Of a stretch of DNA of 64,000 bases, positions 42,301 through 56,000 are shown in pieces. The notes beneath the pieces are model-generated. The model was not told the origin of the DNA and ran no database searches. It saw only the letters and a list, made by a program, of their open reading frames with translations. The stretch's first letter is position 1. Each line of letters begins with the position of its first letter. This DNA comes from Aristolochia californica. Taxonomy: Eukaryota > Streptophyta > Magnoliopsida > Piperales > Aristolochiaceae. The position numbers and the translations under genes are program-made. The stretch is taken from contig JARWKL010000001.1 in NCBI GenBank assembly GCA_029961685.1, forward strand, positions 26,176,295 to 26,240,294. The letters are read 5' to 3'.

Positions 42301-43430
42301 TAAGAAAGAGATTTCTTCCACACATGCTTTAAAAATGGATATGCATGCTTGAAACATGTTAAAGATGCAAATCACCTATGGATCCAAACCCTTTAAAGAG
42401 AATAACTAATGCTCATTAAACTTTCAAGTGAACTTCCGGTGGGATATTTACCCGAGTCAAACAACCATTATTTTGCCCATATACAAAAAGCTGACCTAAC
42501 GATCAAAGATGATTGTAAAGTGATTTATCATGCGTAACGGGCTATATTACCCTAAGAAATGACTTATGGATTGGGAGTCAACACTCAGTTAAAAATACCC
42601 CGCTTCCCCCTTTTCCCAACGATTGCAAAAACTAATATATAAAAACAAAAAAGAGTTTACAATCCCCAAAAATTACAAACACTCTTCGGAATTACGTCTC
42701 TCTACATTTGTGCATTTTTCATTTCCATTCTAGATGTACTGTTTTTTCTTCAATCAAAACTTTGAATTTTCACTCTCTCTTCATCCAAAACGGCAAATAG
42801 ATCACAACAAAATGAAAATTTTTGAGCTTATGTAGGAAAAAAATTTAAAACAATAACAAATATCAGTAAAGAAAATTTTTTCACACCCCACAAATGAACA
42901 CAAAAGTTTTGTTGTCCAAGTTTGGAAAATTCCACAAGTTGTTGACCCTAACAGCTTGGAATTTGATAAAAAAGAGATTTTTTCCACACATGCTTTAAAA
43001 AGGGATATGCATGCTTGAAACATGTTAAATATGCAAATGACCTTTGGATCAAAACCTTTTAAAGAGAATAAAAAACGCTCATTAAATTCTCAAGTGAACG
43101 TGCGGTAGGATATTTACCCAAGTAAAACAAGCCATAATTTGGCCCATTTACAAAAAGCTAACCTAACAATCATAGATGATTGTAAAGTGATTTATCATGC
43201 CTAACGGGTTATATTACCCTAAGAAATGACATATGAATTGGGAGTCAACACTCAGTTAAAAATCCCCCGCCTTCCCCTTTTCTCGACGATTGCAATACCT
43301 GATATAAAAACTAAAAAGAGCTCACAATCCCAAAAAATTATTGACACTCTTTGGAATTATCTCTCTCTACATTTGTTCTTTGTGCATTTCCATTTTATAT
43401 GTACTCTTTTCTCTTAAATAAAAACTTTTA
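39390..43430. repeat. Segmental duplication copy D (monomers 60-65)
   Basis: Anchors at 39715, 40388, 41024, 41683, 42355 and 43022; the partner is the block at about 30.0-34.1 kb. Two deletions are private to this copy: about 36 bases near 40780, where ACTCTTTTTTCATAAACC skips the CTCTCCCTTCATCCCG motif, and about 13 bases near 41244, where the ACTCAGTTAAAAAT motif joins the C-tract. Similarity ends near the TTTTAGTTTTCACTCTCCC motif at about 43430. Confidence 0.8.
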
Positions 43431-46400
43431 GTTTTCACTCTCCCTTCATCCCGTAAACCAAAAATGCAAATAGATCACAACAAAATGAAAATTTTAGAGT
43501 TTATGTATGGAAAAATTTTAAAAAATAACAAATGTAATTAAAATTTGTTTTATCACACACCACAAATGAACACGAAAGTTTTGTTGTCCAAGTTTGGGAA
43601 ATTCCACTAGTTCAACCCTAACAACTTAGAATTTTATAGGAAAGAGATTTCATCCACACGTGCTTTAAAAATGGATATGCATGCTTCAAACATGTTAAAG
43701 ATGCAAATCCCCAATGGATCCAAACCTTTTAAACTGCATAACATATGCTCATTATATTCTCAAGTGAACATGCGGTGGGATATTTGCTCGAGTCAAACAA
43801 GCCAATATTTTGCCCATATACAAAAAGCTGACCTAACGATCAGAGATTATTGTAAAGTGATTTATCATGTGTAACGGGCTATATTACCCTATGAAATGAC
43901 TTATGGATTCAGAGTCAACACTTAGTTATAAACCTCCCCCAAATCCCCCTTGTCCCTTCGATTGCAAAACCTGATTTTATAAAAACTTAAGAGAGCTCAC
44001 AATCTCTAAAAATTACAGGCACTCTTTGGAATTATGAGTGTCTACATTTGTGCATTGTACATTTCCATTTTAGATGTACTTTTTTTTCTTAAATCAAAAC
44101 TTTGAGTTTTCGCTCTACCTTCGTCCCTTAAACCAAAAAGGCAAATAGATCACAAAAAATCAAAATTTTAGAGTTTATGTTTGGAAAAAATTTAAAACAA
44201 TAAAAAATTTAAGTAAAAAAAATTATTCACACACCACAAATGAACACAAAAGTTTTGTTGTCCAAGTTTTTGAAATTCCACTAGTTCAACCCTAACAGCT
44301 TGGAATTTTATAAGAAAGAGATTTCATCCACACATGCTTTAAAAATGGATTTGCATGCTTGAAACAGGTAAAAGATTCAAATAACCTATGGCTCCAAACC
44401 TTTTATAGAGAATAACAAATGTTCATTAAATTCTCAAGTGAACGTACGGTGGCATATTTACTTGAGTCAAACAAGCCATTATTTTGCCCATTCACAAAAA
44501 GTTGACCTAACGATCATAGATGATTTTAAAGTGATTTATCATGACTAACAGGCTATATTACCCTAAGAAATGACTTATGGATTGGGAGTCAACACTCAGT
44601 TAAAAATCCTTCGCCTCCCCCTTTTCAAAACGATTGCAAAACCAGATATATAAAAACAAAAAAGAGCTTACAATCCCTAACAATTACAGACACTCTTATG
44701 AATTATATCTCTCTACATTTGTGCATTGTGCATTTCAATTTTAGATGTACACTTTTTTCTTAAATCAAAACTTTCAGTTTTCGCTCTCTCTTCATGCCGT
44801 AAACCAAAAAGGCCAATAGATCACAACAAAATGAAAATTTTAGAGTTTATGTATGAAAAAAATTTAAAACAATAACAAAAGTAAATAAAGATAATTTATT
44901 CACACACCACAAATGAACACAAAAGCTTTGTTGTCCAAGTGTGGGAAATTCCACTAGTTGTTGACCCCAACAGCTTGGAATTTTATAAGAAAGAGATTTC
45001 TTCCACACATGCTTTAAAAATGGATATGCATGATTGAAACATGTTAAAGATGAAAATCACCTATGGATCCAAATCTTTTAAAGAGAATAACAAACGCTCA
45101 TTAAATTCTCAAGTGAACATGCGGTGGGATATCTACACGAGTCAAACAAGCCATTATTTTACCCATATACAAAAGGCTGATCTGACGATAATAGATGATT
45201 GTAAAGTGATTTATCATGCGTAACGGGGTATATTACCCAAAGAAATGTCATATGGATTGGGAGTCAACACTCAGCTAAAAATCTCCCGCCTCCCCCTTTT
45301 CTCGACGATTGTAAAACCTTATTTATAAAAGCTAAAAAGAGCTCACAATCCCTAAAAATTATAGACACTCTTTTGGAATTATCTCTCTCTATATTTGTCC
45401 ATTGTGCATTTCCATTTTAGATATACACTTTTTTCTTAAATCAAAACTTTGAGTTTTCGCTCTTCCTTCATCCCGTCATCCAAAAAGGTAAACTGATCAG
45501 AACAATATGAAAATTTAAGAGTTTATGTATAGAAAAAATTTAAAACAAAAACAAATCTAAGTCAAAAAAATTTATTCACACACCACAAATGAACACAAAA
45601 GTTTTATTGTCCAAGTTTGGGAAATTCCACTAGTTCAACCCTAACAGCTTGGAATTTTATAAGAAAGAGATTTCATCCACACATGCTTTAAAAATAAATA
45701 TGCATGCTTGAAACATGATAAAGATGCAAATCACCTATGGATCCAAACCTGTTAAAGATAATAACAAACACTCAATAAATTCTCAAGTGAACATGCGGTA
45801 GGATATTTACCCGAGTCAAACAAGCCATTATTTTTCCCATTTACAAAAAGCTGACCTAACGATCATAGATGATTGTAAAGTGATTTATCAGCGTAACGTG
45901 CTATATTACCCTAAGAAATGACTTATGGATTGGAAGTCAACACTGAGTTAAAAATCCCCCGCCTCCCCCTTTTCCCGACGATTGCAAAACTGGATATATA
46001 AAAACTAAAAAGAGCTTACAATCCCTAAAAATTACAGCCACTCATTTGAATTATCTCCCTCTAAATTTGTGCATTGTGCATTTCCATTTTAGATGTACAC
46101 TTTTTCCTTAAATCAAAAATTTGACTTTTCACTCTCCGTTCATGCCGTAAACCAAAAAGGCAAATTGATCACAACAAAATAAAACTTTTAGAGTTTATTT
46201 ATGGAAAAAATTTAAAAGAATAACAAATGGAAGTAAAAAAAATTAATTCACACACCACAAATGAACTCAAAATTTTTTTTGTCCAAGTTTGGGAAATTCC
46301 ACTAGTTCAAACCTAACTGCTTGGAATTTTATAAGAAAGAGATTACTTCCACACATGATTTAAAAATGGATATGCATGCTTGAAACATGTTAAAGATGCA

Positions 46401-49400
46401 AATAACCTATGGATGCAAACCTTTTAAAGAGCATAAAAAATGCACATTAAATTCTCAAGAGAACGTGTGGTGAGATATTTACCTGAGTCAAACAAGCAAT
46501 TATTTTACCCATATAGAAAAAGCTGACCTGACGATCATAGAAGATTGTAAAGTGATTTATCATATGTAATGGGCTCTATTACCCAAAGAAATGTCATATG
46601 AATTGGGAGTCAAAACTCAATTCAAAATCCCCTGCCTCCCCCTTTTCCCGACGATTGTAAAACCTTATATATATAAAAACTAAAAAGAGCTTACAATCCC
46701 TAAAAATTATAGACACTCTTTGGAATTATCTCTCTCTATATTTTTGCATTTTGCATTTCCATTTTAGATGTACACTTTTTTTTTAAATTAAAACTTTGAG
46801 TTATCGCTCTCCCTTCATCCCGTAAACCAAAAAGGCAAATAGATCACCACAAAATGAAAATTTTAGAGTTTATGAATTGAAAAAATTTAAAACGATAAAA
46901 AATGTAAGTAAAGAAAATTTATTCACACACCACAAATGAACACAAAATTTTTGTTGTCCAAGTTTTGGAAATTCCACTAGTTCAACTCTAACAGCTTAGA
47001 ATTTTATAAGAAAGAGATTTCATCCACACGTGCTATAAAAATGGATATGCATGCTTTAAACATGCTAAATATGAAAATCACCTATGGATCCAAACCTTTT
47101 AAACAGAATAACAAACGCTCATTAAATTCTCAAGTGAACATGCGGTGGGATATTTGCCCTAGTCAAACAAGCCAATATTTTGCCCATGTACAAAAAGCTG
47201 ACGTGACGATCATAGATTATTGTAAAGTGATTTATCATGCGTAATGGGCTATATTATCCTAACAATCTCATATGGATAGGGAGTCAGCACTCAGTTAAAA
47301 ATCCCCCGCCTCCCCCTTTTCACGACGATTGAAAAACCTGATATATTAAAACTTAAAAAAGCTTACAATCCCTAAAAATTACAGACACTCTTTGGAATTA
47401 TTTCTCTCTATATTTATGCATTGTCCATTTTAATTTTAGATGTACACCTTTTTCTTAAATCAAAACTTTGAGTTTTCGCTCTCCCTTCATCTCGTAAACC
47501 AAAAAGGCAAATAGATCACAACAAAATGAAAATTTTAGAGTTTATGTGTGGAAAAAATTTGAAAGAATAACAAATGTAAGTAAAGAAAATTTATTCACAC
47601 ACCACGAATGAACACAAAAGTTTTGCTGTCCAAGTTTGGGAAATTCCACTAATTCAACCCTAACGGGTTGGAATTTTATAAGAAAGAGATTTCATCCACA
47701 CATGCTTTAAAAATGGATATGCATGCTTGAAACATATTAAAGACGCAAATCACCTAAGGATCCAAACCTTTTAAAGAGAATAACAAACGCTCATTAAATT
47801 CTCAAGTGAACGTGTGGTGGGATATTTACCCGAGTCAAACAAGCCATTATATATCCCACTTACAAAAAGCTGACCTAGCGATGATAGATGATTGTAAAGT
47901 GATTTATTATGCGTAACGTGCTATATTACCCTAAGAAACGATTTATGGATTTGGAGTCAACACTCAGTTAAAACTCCCCCGCCTCCCCATTTTCCCAACG
48001 ATTGCAAAACCAGATAATAAAAACTAAAAAGAGCTTACAATCCCCAAAAATTAGAGACACTCTTTTGAATTATCTCCCTCTACATTTTTCCATTGTGCAT
48101 TTCAATTTTAGATGTACACTTTTTTTTTAAATCAAAACTTTGAGTTTTCGCTCTCCCTTCATGCCGTAAACCAAAAAGGCAAATAGATCACAACAAAATG
48201 AAACTTTTACAATTTATATATGGAAAAATTTTAAAAAATAACTAATGTGACTAAAGATAATTTATTCATACACCACAAATTAACACAAAAGTTTTGTTGT
48301 CCAGGTTTGGGAAATTCCACAAGTTGTTGACCCTAACAGCTTGGAATTTTATAAGAAATAGATTTCTTCCATACATTCTTTAAAAACAGATATGCATGCT
48401 TGAAACTTGTTAAAGATGCAAATCACCTATCGATCCAAACCTTTTAAAGACAATAAAAAACTCTCATTAAATTCTCAAATGAACGTGTGGTGGGATATTT
48501 ACCCGAGTCAGACAAGCCATTATTTTACCCATATACAAAAAGCTGACCTGACAATCATAGATGATTGTAAAGTGATTTATCATGCGTAACGGGCTATATT
48601 ACCCAAAGAAATGTCATATGGATTGGGAGTCAACACTCAGTTAAAAATCCCCCGCCTCCCCCTTTTCTCGACGATTGTAAAACCTTATATATAAAAACTA
48701 AAAAGAGCTAACAATCCCAAAAAATTACAGACACTCTTTGGAATTATCTCTCTCTATATTTGTGCATTGTGCATTTCCATTTTAGATGTACACTTTTTTC
48801 TTAAATTAAAACCTTGAGTTTTTGCTCTCCCTTCATCCCGTAAACCAAAAAAGCTAAATAGATCACAACAAAATGAAAATTTTAGAGTTTATGTATGGAA
48901 AAAATTTATAACTACAAGAAATGTAAGTAAAAAAAATTTATTCACACACTACAAATGAACACAAAAGTTTTGTTGTCCAAGTTAGGGAAATTCTACTAGT
49001 TTAACCCTAACAGCTTGGAATTTTATAAGAAAGAGATTTCATCCACACATGCTTTAAAAATGGATATTCATGTTTGAAACATGTTAAAGATGCAAATCAC
49101 CTATGGATCTAAACCTTTTAAAAAGAGTAACAAACGCTCATTAAATTCTGAATTGAACGTGCGATGGGATATTTACTAGAGTCAAACAAGCCATTATTTT
49201 GCCCATATACAAAAAGCTGACCTGACGATCATAGATGATTGTAAAATTATTTATCATGCATAATGGGCCATATTACCCGAAGAAATGTCATATGGATTGT
49301 GAGTCATGACTCAGTTAAAAATCCCCCGCCTCCCCCTTTTCTCTACGATTGCAAAACTATATATAGAAATACTACAAAGAGCTTACAATCCCTAAAAATT

Positions 49401-52400
49401 ACAGACACTCTTTGGAATTATCTCTTTATATATTTGTGCATTGTGCATTTTAATTTTAGATGTACACTTTTTTTTTAAATCAAAACGTTGAGTTTTCGCT
49501 CTCCCTTCATCCCGTAAACCAAAAAGGCAAATAGATCACAAAAAAATGAAAATTTTAGAGTTATGTAAGGAAAAAAATTTAAAACAATAACAAATGTAAG
49601 TGAAAAAACTTTATTCACACACCACAAATGAACACAAAAGTTTTGTTATCCATGTTTGGGAAATTCCACTACAACCCAAATAGCTTGGAATTTTAAAAGA
49701 AAGAGATTTCATCCACACATGCTTTAAAAATGGATATGCATGCTTGAAACATGTTAAAGATTCAAATCACCTATGGATCTAAACCTTTTAAAGAGAGTAA
49801 CAAACGCTCATTAAATTCTCAAGTGAACGTGCGGTGGGATATTTACCGAGTCAAACAAGCAATTATTTTTGCCACTTACAAAAAGTTGATCTAACGATCA
49901 TAGATGATTGTAAAGCCATTTATCATGTGTAATGGGCTATATTACCATAAGAAATTACTTATGGATTGGGAGTCAACACTCAGTTAAAAATCCCCCGCCT
50001 CCCTTTTTTCCCAACGATTGCAAAACCTGATATATAAAAACTAAAAAGAGCTTACAATCTCTAAAAATTACAAACAGTCTTCAAAATTATCTCTCTCAAC
50101 ATTTGTGCATTGTGCATTTCCATTTTAGATGTACATTTTTTTCTAAAATTAAAACTTTTAATTTTTGCTCTCCTTCATCCCGTAAACAAAAAAGGCAAAT
50201 AGATCACAACCAAATGAAAATTTTAGAGTTTAAGTATGGAAAAAATTTAAAACAATAACAAATGTTAGTAAAGAAAATTTATTCACACACCACAAATGAA
50301 GAAAAAAGTTTTGTTGTCGAAGTTTGGCAAATTCAACTAGTTAACCCCTAGTAGCTTGGAATTTTATAAGAAAGAGATTTCTTCCACACATGCTTGAAAA
50401 GCGGATATGCATGTCTGAAACATGTAAAAGATGCAAGTCACCTATGGATCTAAAACTTTTAAACAGAATAACAAATGCTCATTAAATTCTCACGTGAACG
50501 TGCGGCGGGACATTTATTTGAGTCAAACACGCCATTATTTTTCCCATTTACAAAAAGCTGACCTAACGATCAAAGATGATTGTAAAGTGATTTATCATAC
50601 GTAACAGGCTATATTACCCCCATGAAATGACTTATGGATTGAGAGTCAACACTCAGTTAAAAAACCCCCGCCTCCCCCTTTTCCCAATGATTGCAGAACC
50701 TAATATATAAACACTAAAATGTGCTCACAATCCCTCAAAATTATAGACACTCTTTGGAATTATCTCTATCTACATTCATGCATTGTGCATTTCATTTTAG
50801 ATGTACTCTTTTTTCTTAAATCAAAACTTTGAGTTTTCCCTCTCCCTTCATCCCATAAACCAAAAAGGCAAATACATCACAACAAAATGAAAATTTTAGA
50901 GTTTATGCATGGAAAAAATTTCAAACAATAACAAAAGTATTTAAAGAAAATTTATTCACACTCCACAAATGAACATAAAAGTATTGTTGTCCAAGTTTTT
51001 GAAATTCCACTACTTCAACCCTAACAGCTTGGAATTTTATAAGAAAGAGATTTCTTCCACACATGCTTTAAAAACGGATATGCATGCTTGAAACATGTTA
51101 AAGATCTAAATCACCAATGGATCCAATCGTTTGAAAGTGAATAACAAACGCTCATTAAACTCTCAAATGAACGTGCGGTGGGATATTTACCCGAGTCGAA
51201 CAATCCATTATTTTGCCCATTTACAAACAGCGGAGCTGACGATCATAGATGATTGTAAAGTGATTTATCATGCGTAACGGGCTATATTACCCTAAAAAAG
51301 GACTTATGGATTGGGAGTCAACACTCAATTAAAAATCCACTGCCTCCCCCTTTTCCCGACGTTTGCAAAATTGGATATATAAAAATTAAAAAGAACTTAC
51401 TATCCCTAAAAAAAACAGACACTCTTTGGAATTATCTCTCTCCACATTTGAGCATTGTACATTTCCATTTTAGATGTACATTAGATGTACACTTTTTTCT
51501 TAAATCAAAACTTTGAGTTTTAATTCTCCCTTCATGCTGTAAACCAAAAAGGTAAATGGATCACAACAAAATGAAAATTTTAGAGTTTATGTATGGAAAA
51601 AATTTAAAACAATAACAAATGTAAGTAAAGAAAATTTATTCACACAACAAAAATGAACACCAAAGTTTTGTTGTCCAAATTTGGGAAATACCACTAGTTG
51701 TTGACCCTAACAGCTTGGAATTTTATAAGAAAGAGATTTCTTCAACACACGCTTTAAAAATGGATATGCATGCTTGAAACATGTTAAAGATGCAAATAAC
51801 CTATGGATCCAAAACTTTTAAAGAGAAAAACAAATTCTCATTAAATTCTCAAGTGAACATGCGTTGGGATATTTACCAAAGTCAAACAAAGCAGTATTTT
51901 GTCCATATACAAAAAGCTAACCTAACGATCATTGATGATTGTAAAGTGATTTATCATGTGTAACGGTCTATATTCCCCTATGAAATGACTTATGGATTGG
52001 GAGTCAACACTCAGTTAAAAATCCCCCGCCTCCCCCTTTCCCGACGATTGCAAAACCTGATATATAAAAACTAAAAAGAGCTTACAATTACTAAAAATTC
52101 CAGACACTCTTTAGAATTATCTCTCTCTACATTTGTGCATTGTGCATTTCCTTTTTTGATGTACACTTTTTTCTTAAATCAAAACTTTTAGTTTTCGTTC
52201 TCGCTTTATCCCGTAAACAAACAAGGCAATCAGATCACAAAAAAATGAAAATTTTTCACACATCACAAATGAACACAAATTGTTTTTTGTCCAAGTTTGG
52301 GAAATTCCACTTGTTCAACCCTAATAGTTTGGAATTTTATAAGAAAGAGATTTCATCGACACATGCTTTAAAAATGGATATGCATGCTTGAAACATGTTA

Positions 52401-53068
52401 AAGATACAAATCACCTATGGATCCAAACCTTTTAAAGAGAATTACAAATACTCATTAAATTCTCAAGTGAACGTGCTGTGGGATATTTACCAGAGTCATA
52501 CAAGCTATTATTTTGCCCATTTATAAAAGGTTGACCTAACGATCATAGATGATTGTAAAGTGATTTATCATGCGTAACGGGCTATATTACCCTAAGAAAT
52601 GACTTATGGATTGGGAATCAACACTCAGTTAAAAATCCCCTGCCTCCCCCTTTTCCCGACGATTGCAAAACCTGATATATAAAACTAAAAAGAGCTCACA
52701 ATCCCTAAAATTTACAGACACTATTTGGAAATATATCTCTCTACATTTTTGCCTTTTGCATTTCCATTTTAGATGTACTCTATTTTCTTAAATCAAAACT
52801 TTGAGTTTGAGCTCTCCCTTCATGTCGTAAACCAAAAAGGCAAATGGATCACAACAAAATGAAACTTTTAGAGTTTATGAATGAAAAAAATTTAAAACAA
52901 TAAAAAATGTAAGTAAAGAAAATTGATTCACACAACACCAATGTACACAAAATTATTGTTGTCCAAGTTAGGGAAATTCCACTAGTTGTTGACCCTAACT
53001 GCTTGGAATTTTGTAAGAAAGAGATTTCTTTCACACTTGCTTTAAAAATGGAAATGCACGGTTGAAAC
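43431..53068. repeat. Satellite block (monomers 66-79), CCCAAAGAAATGTC subtype
   Basis: Anchors at 43692, 44365, 45041, 45715, 46387, 47062, 47734, 48407, 49081, 49751, 50422, 51095, 51781 and 52395. A subtype with GAAATGTCATATGGATTG and CCATATACAAAAAGC occupies 45.0-49.3 kb (45041, 46387, 48407, 49081). Monomers 43692 and 47062, five units apart, share GATTATTGTAAAGTG and GCCAATATTTTGCCC. Spacing before 51781 is 686 because TTAGATGTACA is tandemly duplicated (51470-51491). Spacing before 52395 is 614 because about 58 bases of the A/T block are missing near 52248. Confidence 0.83.
51470..51491. repeat. 11-bp tandem duplication within a monomer
   Basis: The sequence TTAGATGTACA occurs at 51470-51480 and again at 51481-51491. 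Other monomers have it once, following CATTTCCATT. It accounts for the longer-than-normal spacing between anchors 51095 and 51781 and looks like a simple replication slippage event. Confidence 0.9.
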
Positions 53069-56000
53069 ATGTTAAAGATGCAAATTATCTATGGATCCAA
53101 AACTTTTAAAGAGAACAACAAACGCTCACTAAATTCTCAAGTGAACGTGCGGTGGGATATTTACCTGAGTCAAACCAGTCCTTATTTTGCCCATATACAA
53201 AAAGCTGACCTAACGATCATAGATGATTGTAAAGTGATTTATCATGCAGAATGGGCTATATTACCCTAAAAAATGACTAATGGATTGGGAGTCAACACTC
53301 AGTTAAAAATCCCTTGCCTCCCCGTTTTCCCGACAATTGCAAAACCTAATAAATCAAAACTAAAAAGACCTCACAATCCCTAAACATTACAGTCACTCTT
53401 TGGAATTATCTCTCTCTATATTTGTCCATTGTGCATTTCCATTTTAGATATACTCTTTTTCCTTAAATAAAAAACTTTGAGTTTTCGCTCTCCCTTCATC
53501 TCGTAAACCAAAAAGGTAAATACATCATAACAAAATAAAAATTTTAGAGTTTAAGTATGAATTTTTTTAAAAAAAATAAAAAACGTAAGTAAAGAAAAGT
53601 TTTGTTGTCCAAGTTTGGGAAATTCCACTAGTTCAACCCTAACAGCTTGGAATTTTATAAGAAAGAGATTTATTCTACGCATGCATTAAAAATCGATATG
53701 CAAGCTTGAAAATGTTAAAGGTGAAAATCAACTACAGATCCAAACCTTTTAAAGAGAGTAACAAACGCACATTAAATTCTCAAGTGAACGTGCGGTGGTA
53801 TATTTACCCGAGTCAAACATGCCATTATTTTGCCCATTTACAATAAGCTGACCTAATGATCATAGACGATTGTAAAGTGATTAATCATGCATAACGGGCT
53901 ATATTACCCTAAGAAATGACTTATGGATTGGGAGTCAACACTCAGTTAAAAACCCCCCTGCCTCCCCCTTTTCACGACGTTTTCAAAACCAGATGTATAA
54001 AAATTAAAAAGAGCTTACAATCCCTAAAAAATTATAGACACTCTTTCGAATTATCTCTCCCTACATTTGAGCATTGTGCATTTCCATTTTAGATGTACTC
54101 TTTTTTCTTAAATCAAAACTTTGAGTTTTCGCTCTCCCTTCATGCCGTAAACCAAAAAGGCAAATAGATCACATCAAAATTAAAATTTTAGAGTTTAAGT
54201 ATGAAAAAAATTTAAAACAATAACAAATGTAAGTAAAGAAATTTTTTTCACACACCACAAATGAACACAGAAGTTTTGTTGTCCAAGTTTGGGAAATTCC
54301 ACTAGTTATTGTCCCTAACAGCTTGGAATTTTATAAGAAAGAGATTTCTTCCACACATGCTTAAAAAATGGATATGCATGCTTGAAACATATTAAAGATG
54401 CAAATCACCTATGGATCCAAAAATTTTAAAGAGAATAACAAACGCTCATTAAAGTCTTAGGTGAACGTGCGGTGGGATATTTACATGAGTCAAACCAGTC
54501 ATTATTTTTCCCATATAAAAAAAGCTTACCTAATGATCATAGATGATTGTAAAGTGATTTATCATACGTAATGGGCTATATTACCCTAAAAAATACCTTT
54601 TGGATTGGGAGTCAACACTCAGTTAAAAATCCTCTGCCTCCCCCTTTTCCCGACGATTGCAAAACCTGATATATAAAAACTAAAAAGAGCTTACAATCCC
54701 TAAAAATTATAGACACTATTTCGAATTATCACTTTCTATATTTGTGCATTGTGCATTTCCATTTTAGATGTACACATTTTTCTTAAATCAAAACTTTTAC
54801 TTTTCGCACTCCCTTCATCCCGTAAACCAAAAAGGCAAACATATCACATACAAATGAAAATTTTAGAGTTTATGTATGGAAAATTTTTTAAAAAATAACA
54901 AATTTTAGTAAAGAAAATTTATTCACACACCACAAATGAAGATAAAAGTTTTGTTGTCCAAGTTGGGGAAATACCACTAGTTAACCCCCAACAGCTTGGA
55001 ATTTTATAAGAAAGAGATTTCTTCCACACACGCTTTAAAAATGAATATGCATGCCTGAAACATGTTAAAGATGCAAATCAACTATGGATGCAAACCTTTT
55101 AAAGTGAATAACAAACGCTCATTAAATTCTCAAGTGAACGTGCGATGGGATATTTACCAGAGTCAAACTATCCAATATTTTGCCCATTAACAAAAAGCTG
55201 ACCTAACAATAATAGATGAATGTAAAGTGATTTATCTTGCATAATGGGCTATATTACCCTAAGAAATGACATATGGATTGGGAGCCAACACTCAGTTTAA
55301 AATCCCCTGCTTCCCCCTTTTCCCGACGATTACAAAACCTGATATTTAAAAACTAAAAAGAGCTAACAATCCTAAAATATGAAAGACACTCTTTGCAATT
55401 ATCTCTTTCTACATTTTTGCATTGTGCATTTCCATTTTAGATGTAAACTTTTTTCTTTAATCAAAACTTTTAGTTTTCGCTCTCTCTTCATCCCGTAAAA
55501 AAAAAAACACAAATAGATCACAAAAGAATGAAAATTTTAGAGTTGATGAATGGAAAAAATTTAAAACAATAACAAATGTAAGTAAAGAAAATTTTTCACA
55601 CACCACAAATGAACACAAAAGTTTTGTTGTCCAAGTTTGGGAAATTCCACTAGTTCAACCCTGACAGCTTTGAATTTTATTAGAAAGAGATTTCATCCAC
55701 ACATGCTTTAAAAATGGATATGCATGCCTGAAACATGTTAAAGATGCAAATCACCTATGCATCCAAACTTTTTAAAGACAATAACAAATGCTCATTAAAT
55801 TCTCAAGTGAACGTGCGGTGGGATATTTACCTGAGTCAAACAGGCCATTATTTTGCCCATTTACAAAAAGCTGACCTAACGATCATAGATGATTTTAAAG
55901 TGATTTTTTCATGCGTAACGGGCTATAATACCCTAAGAAATGACTTATGGATTGGGAGTCAACACTCAGTTAAAAATCCCCTTCCTCCCCCTTTTCCCGA

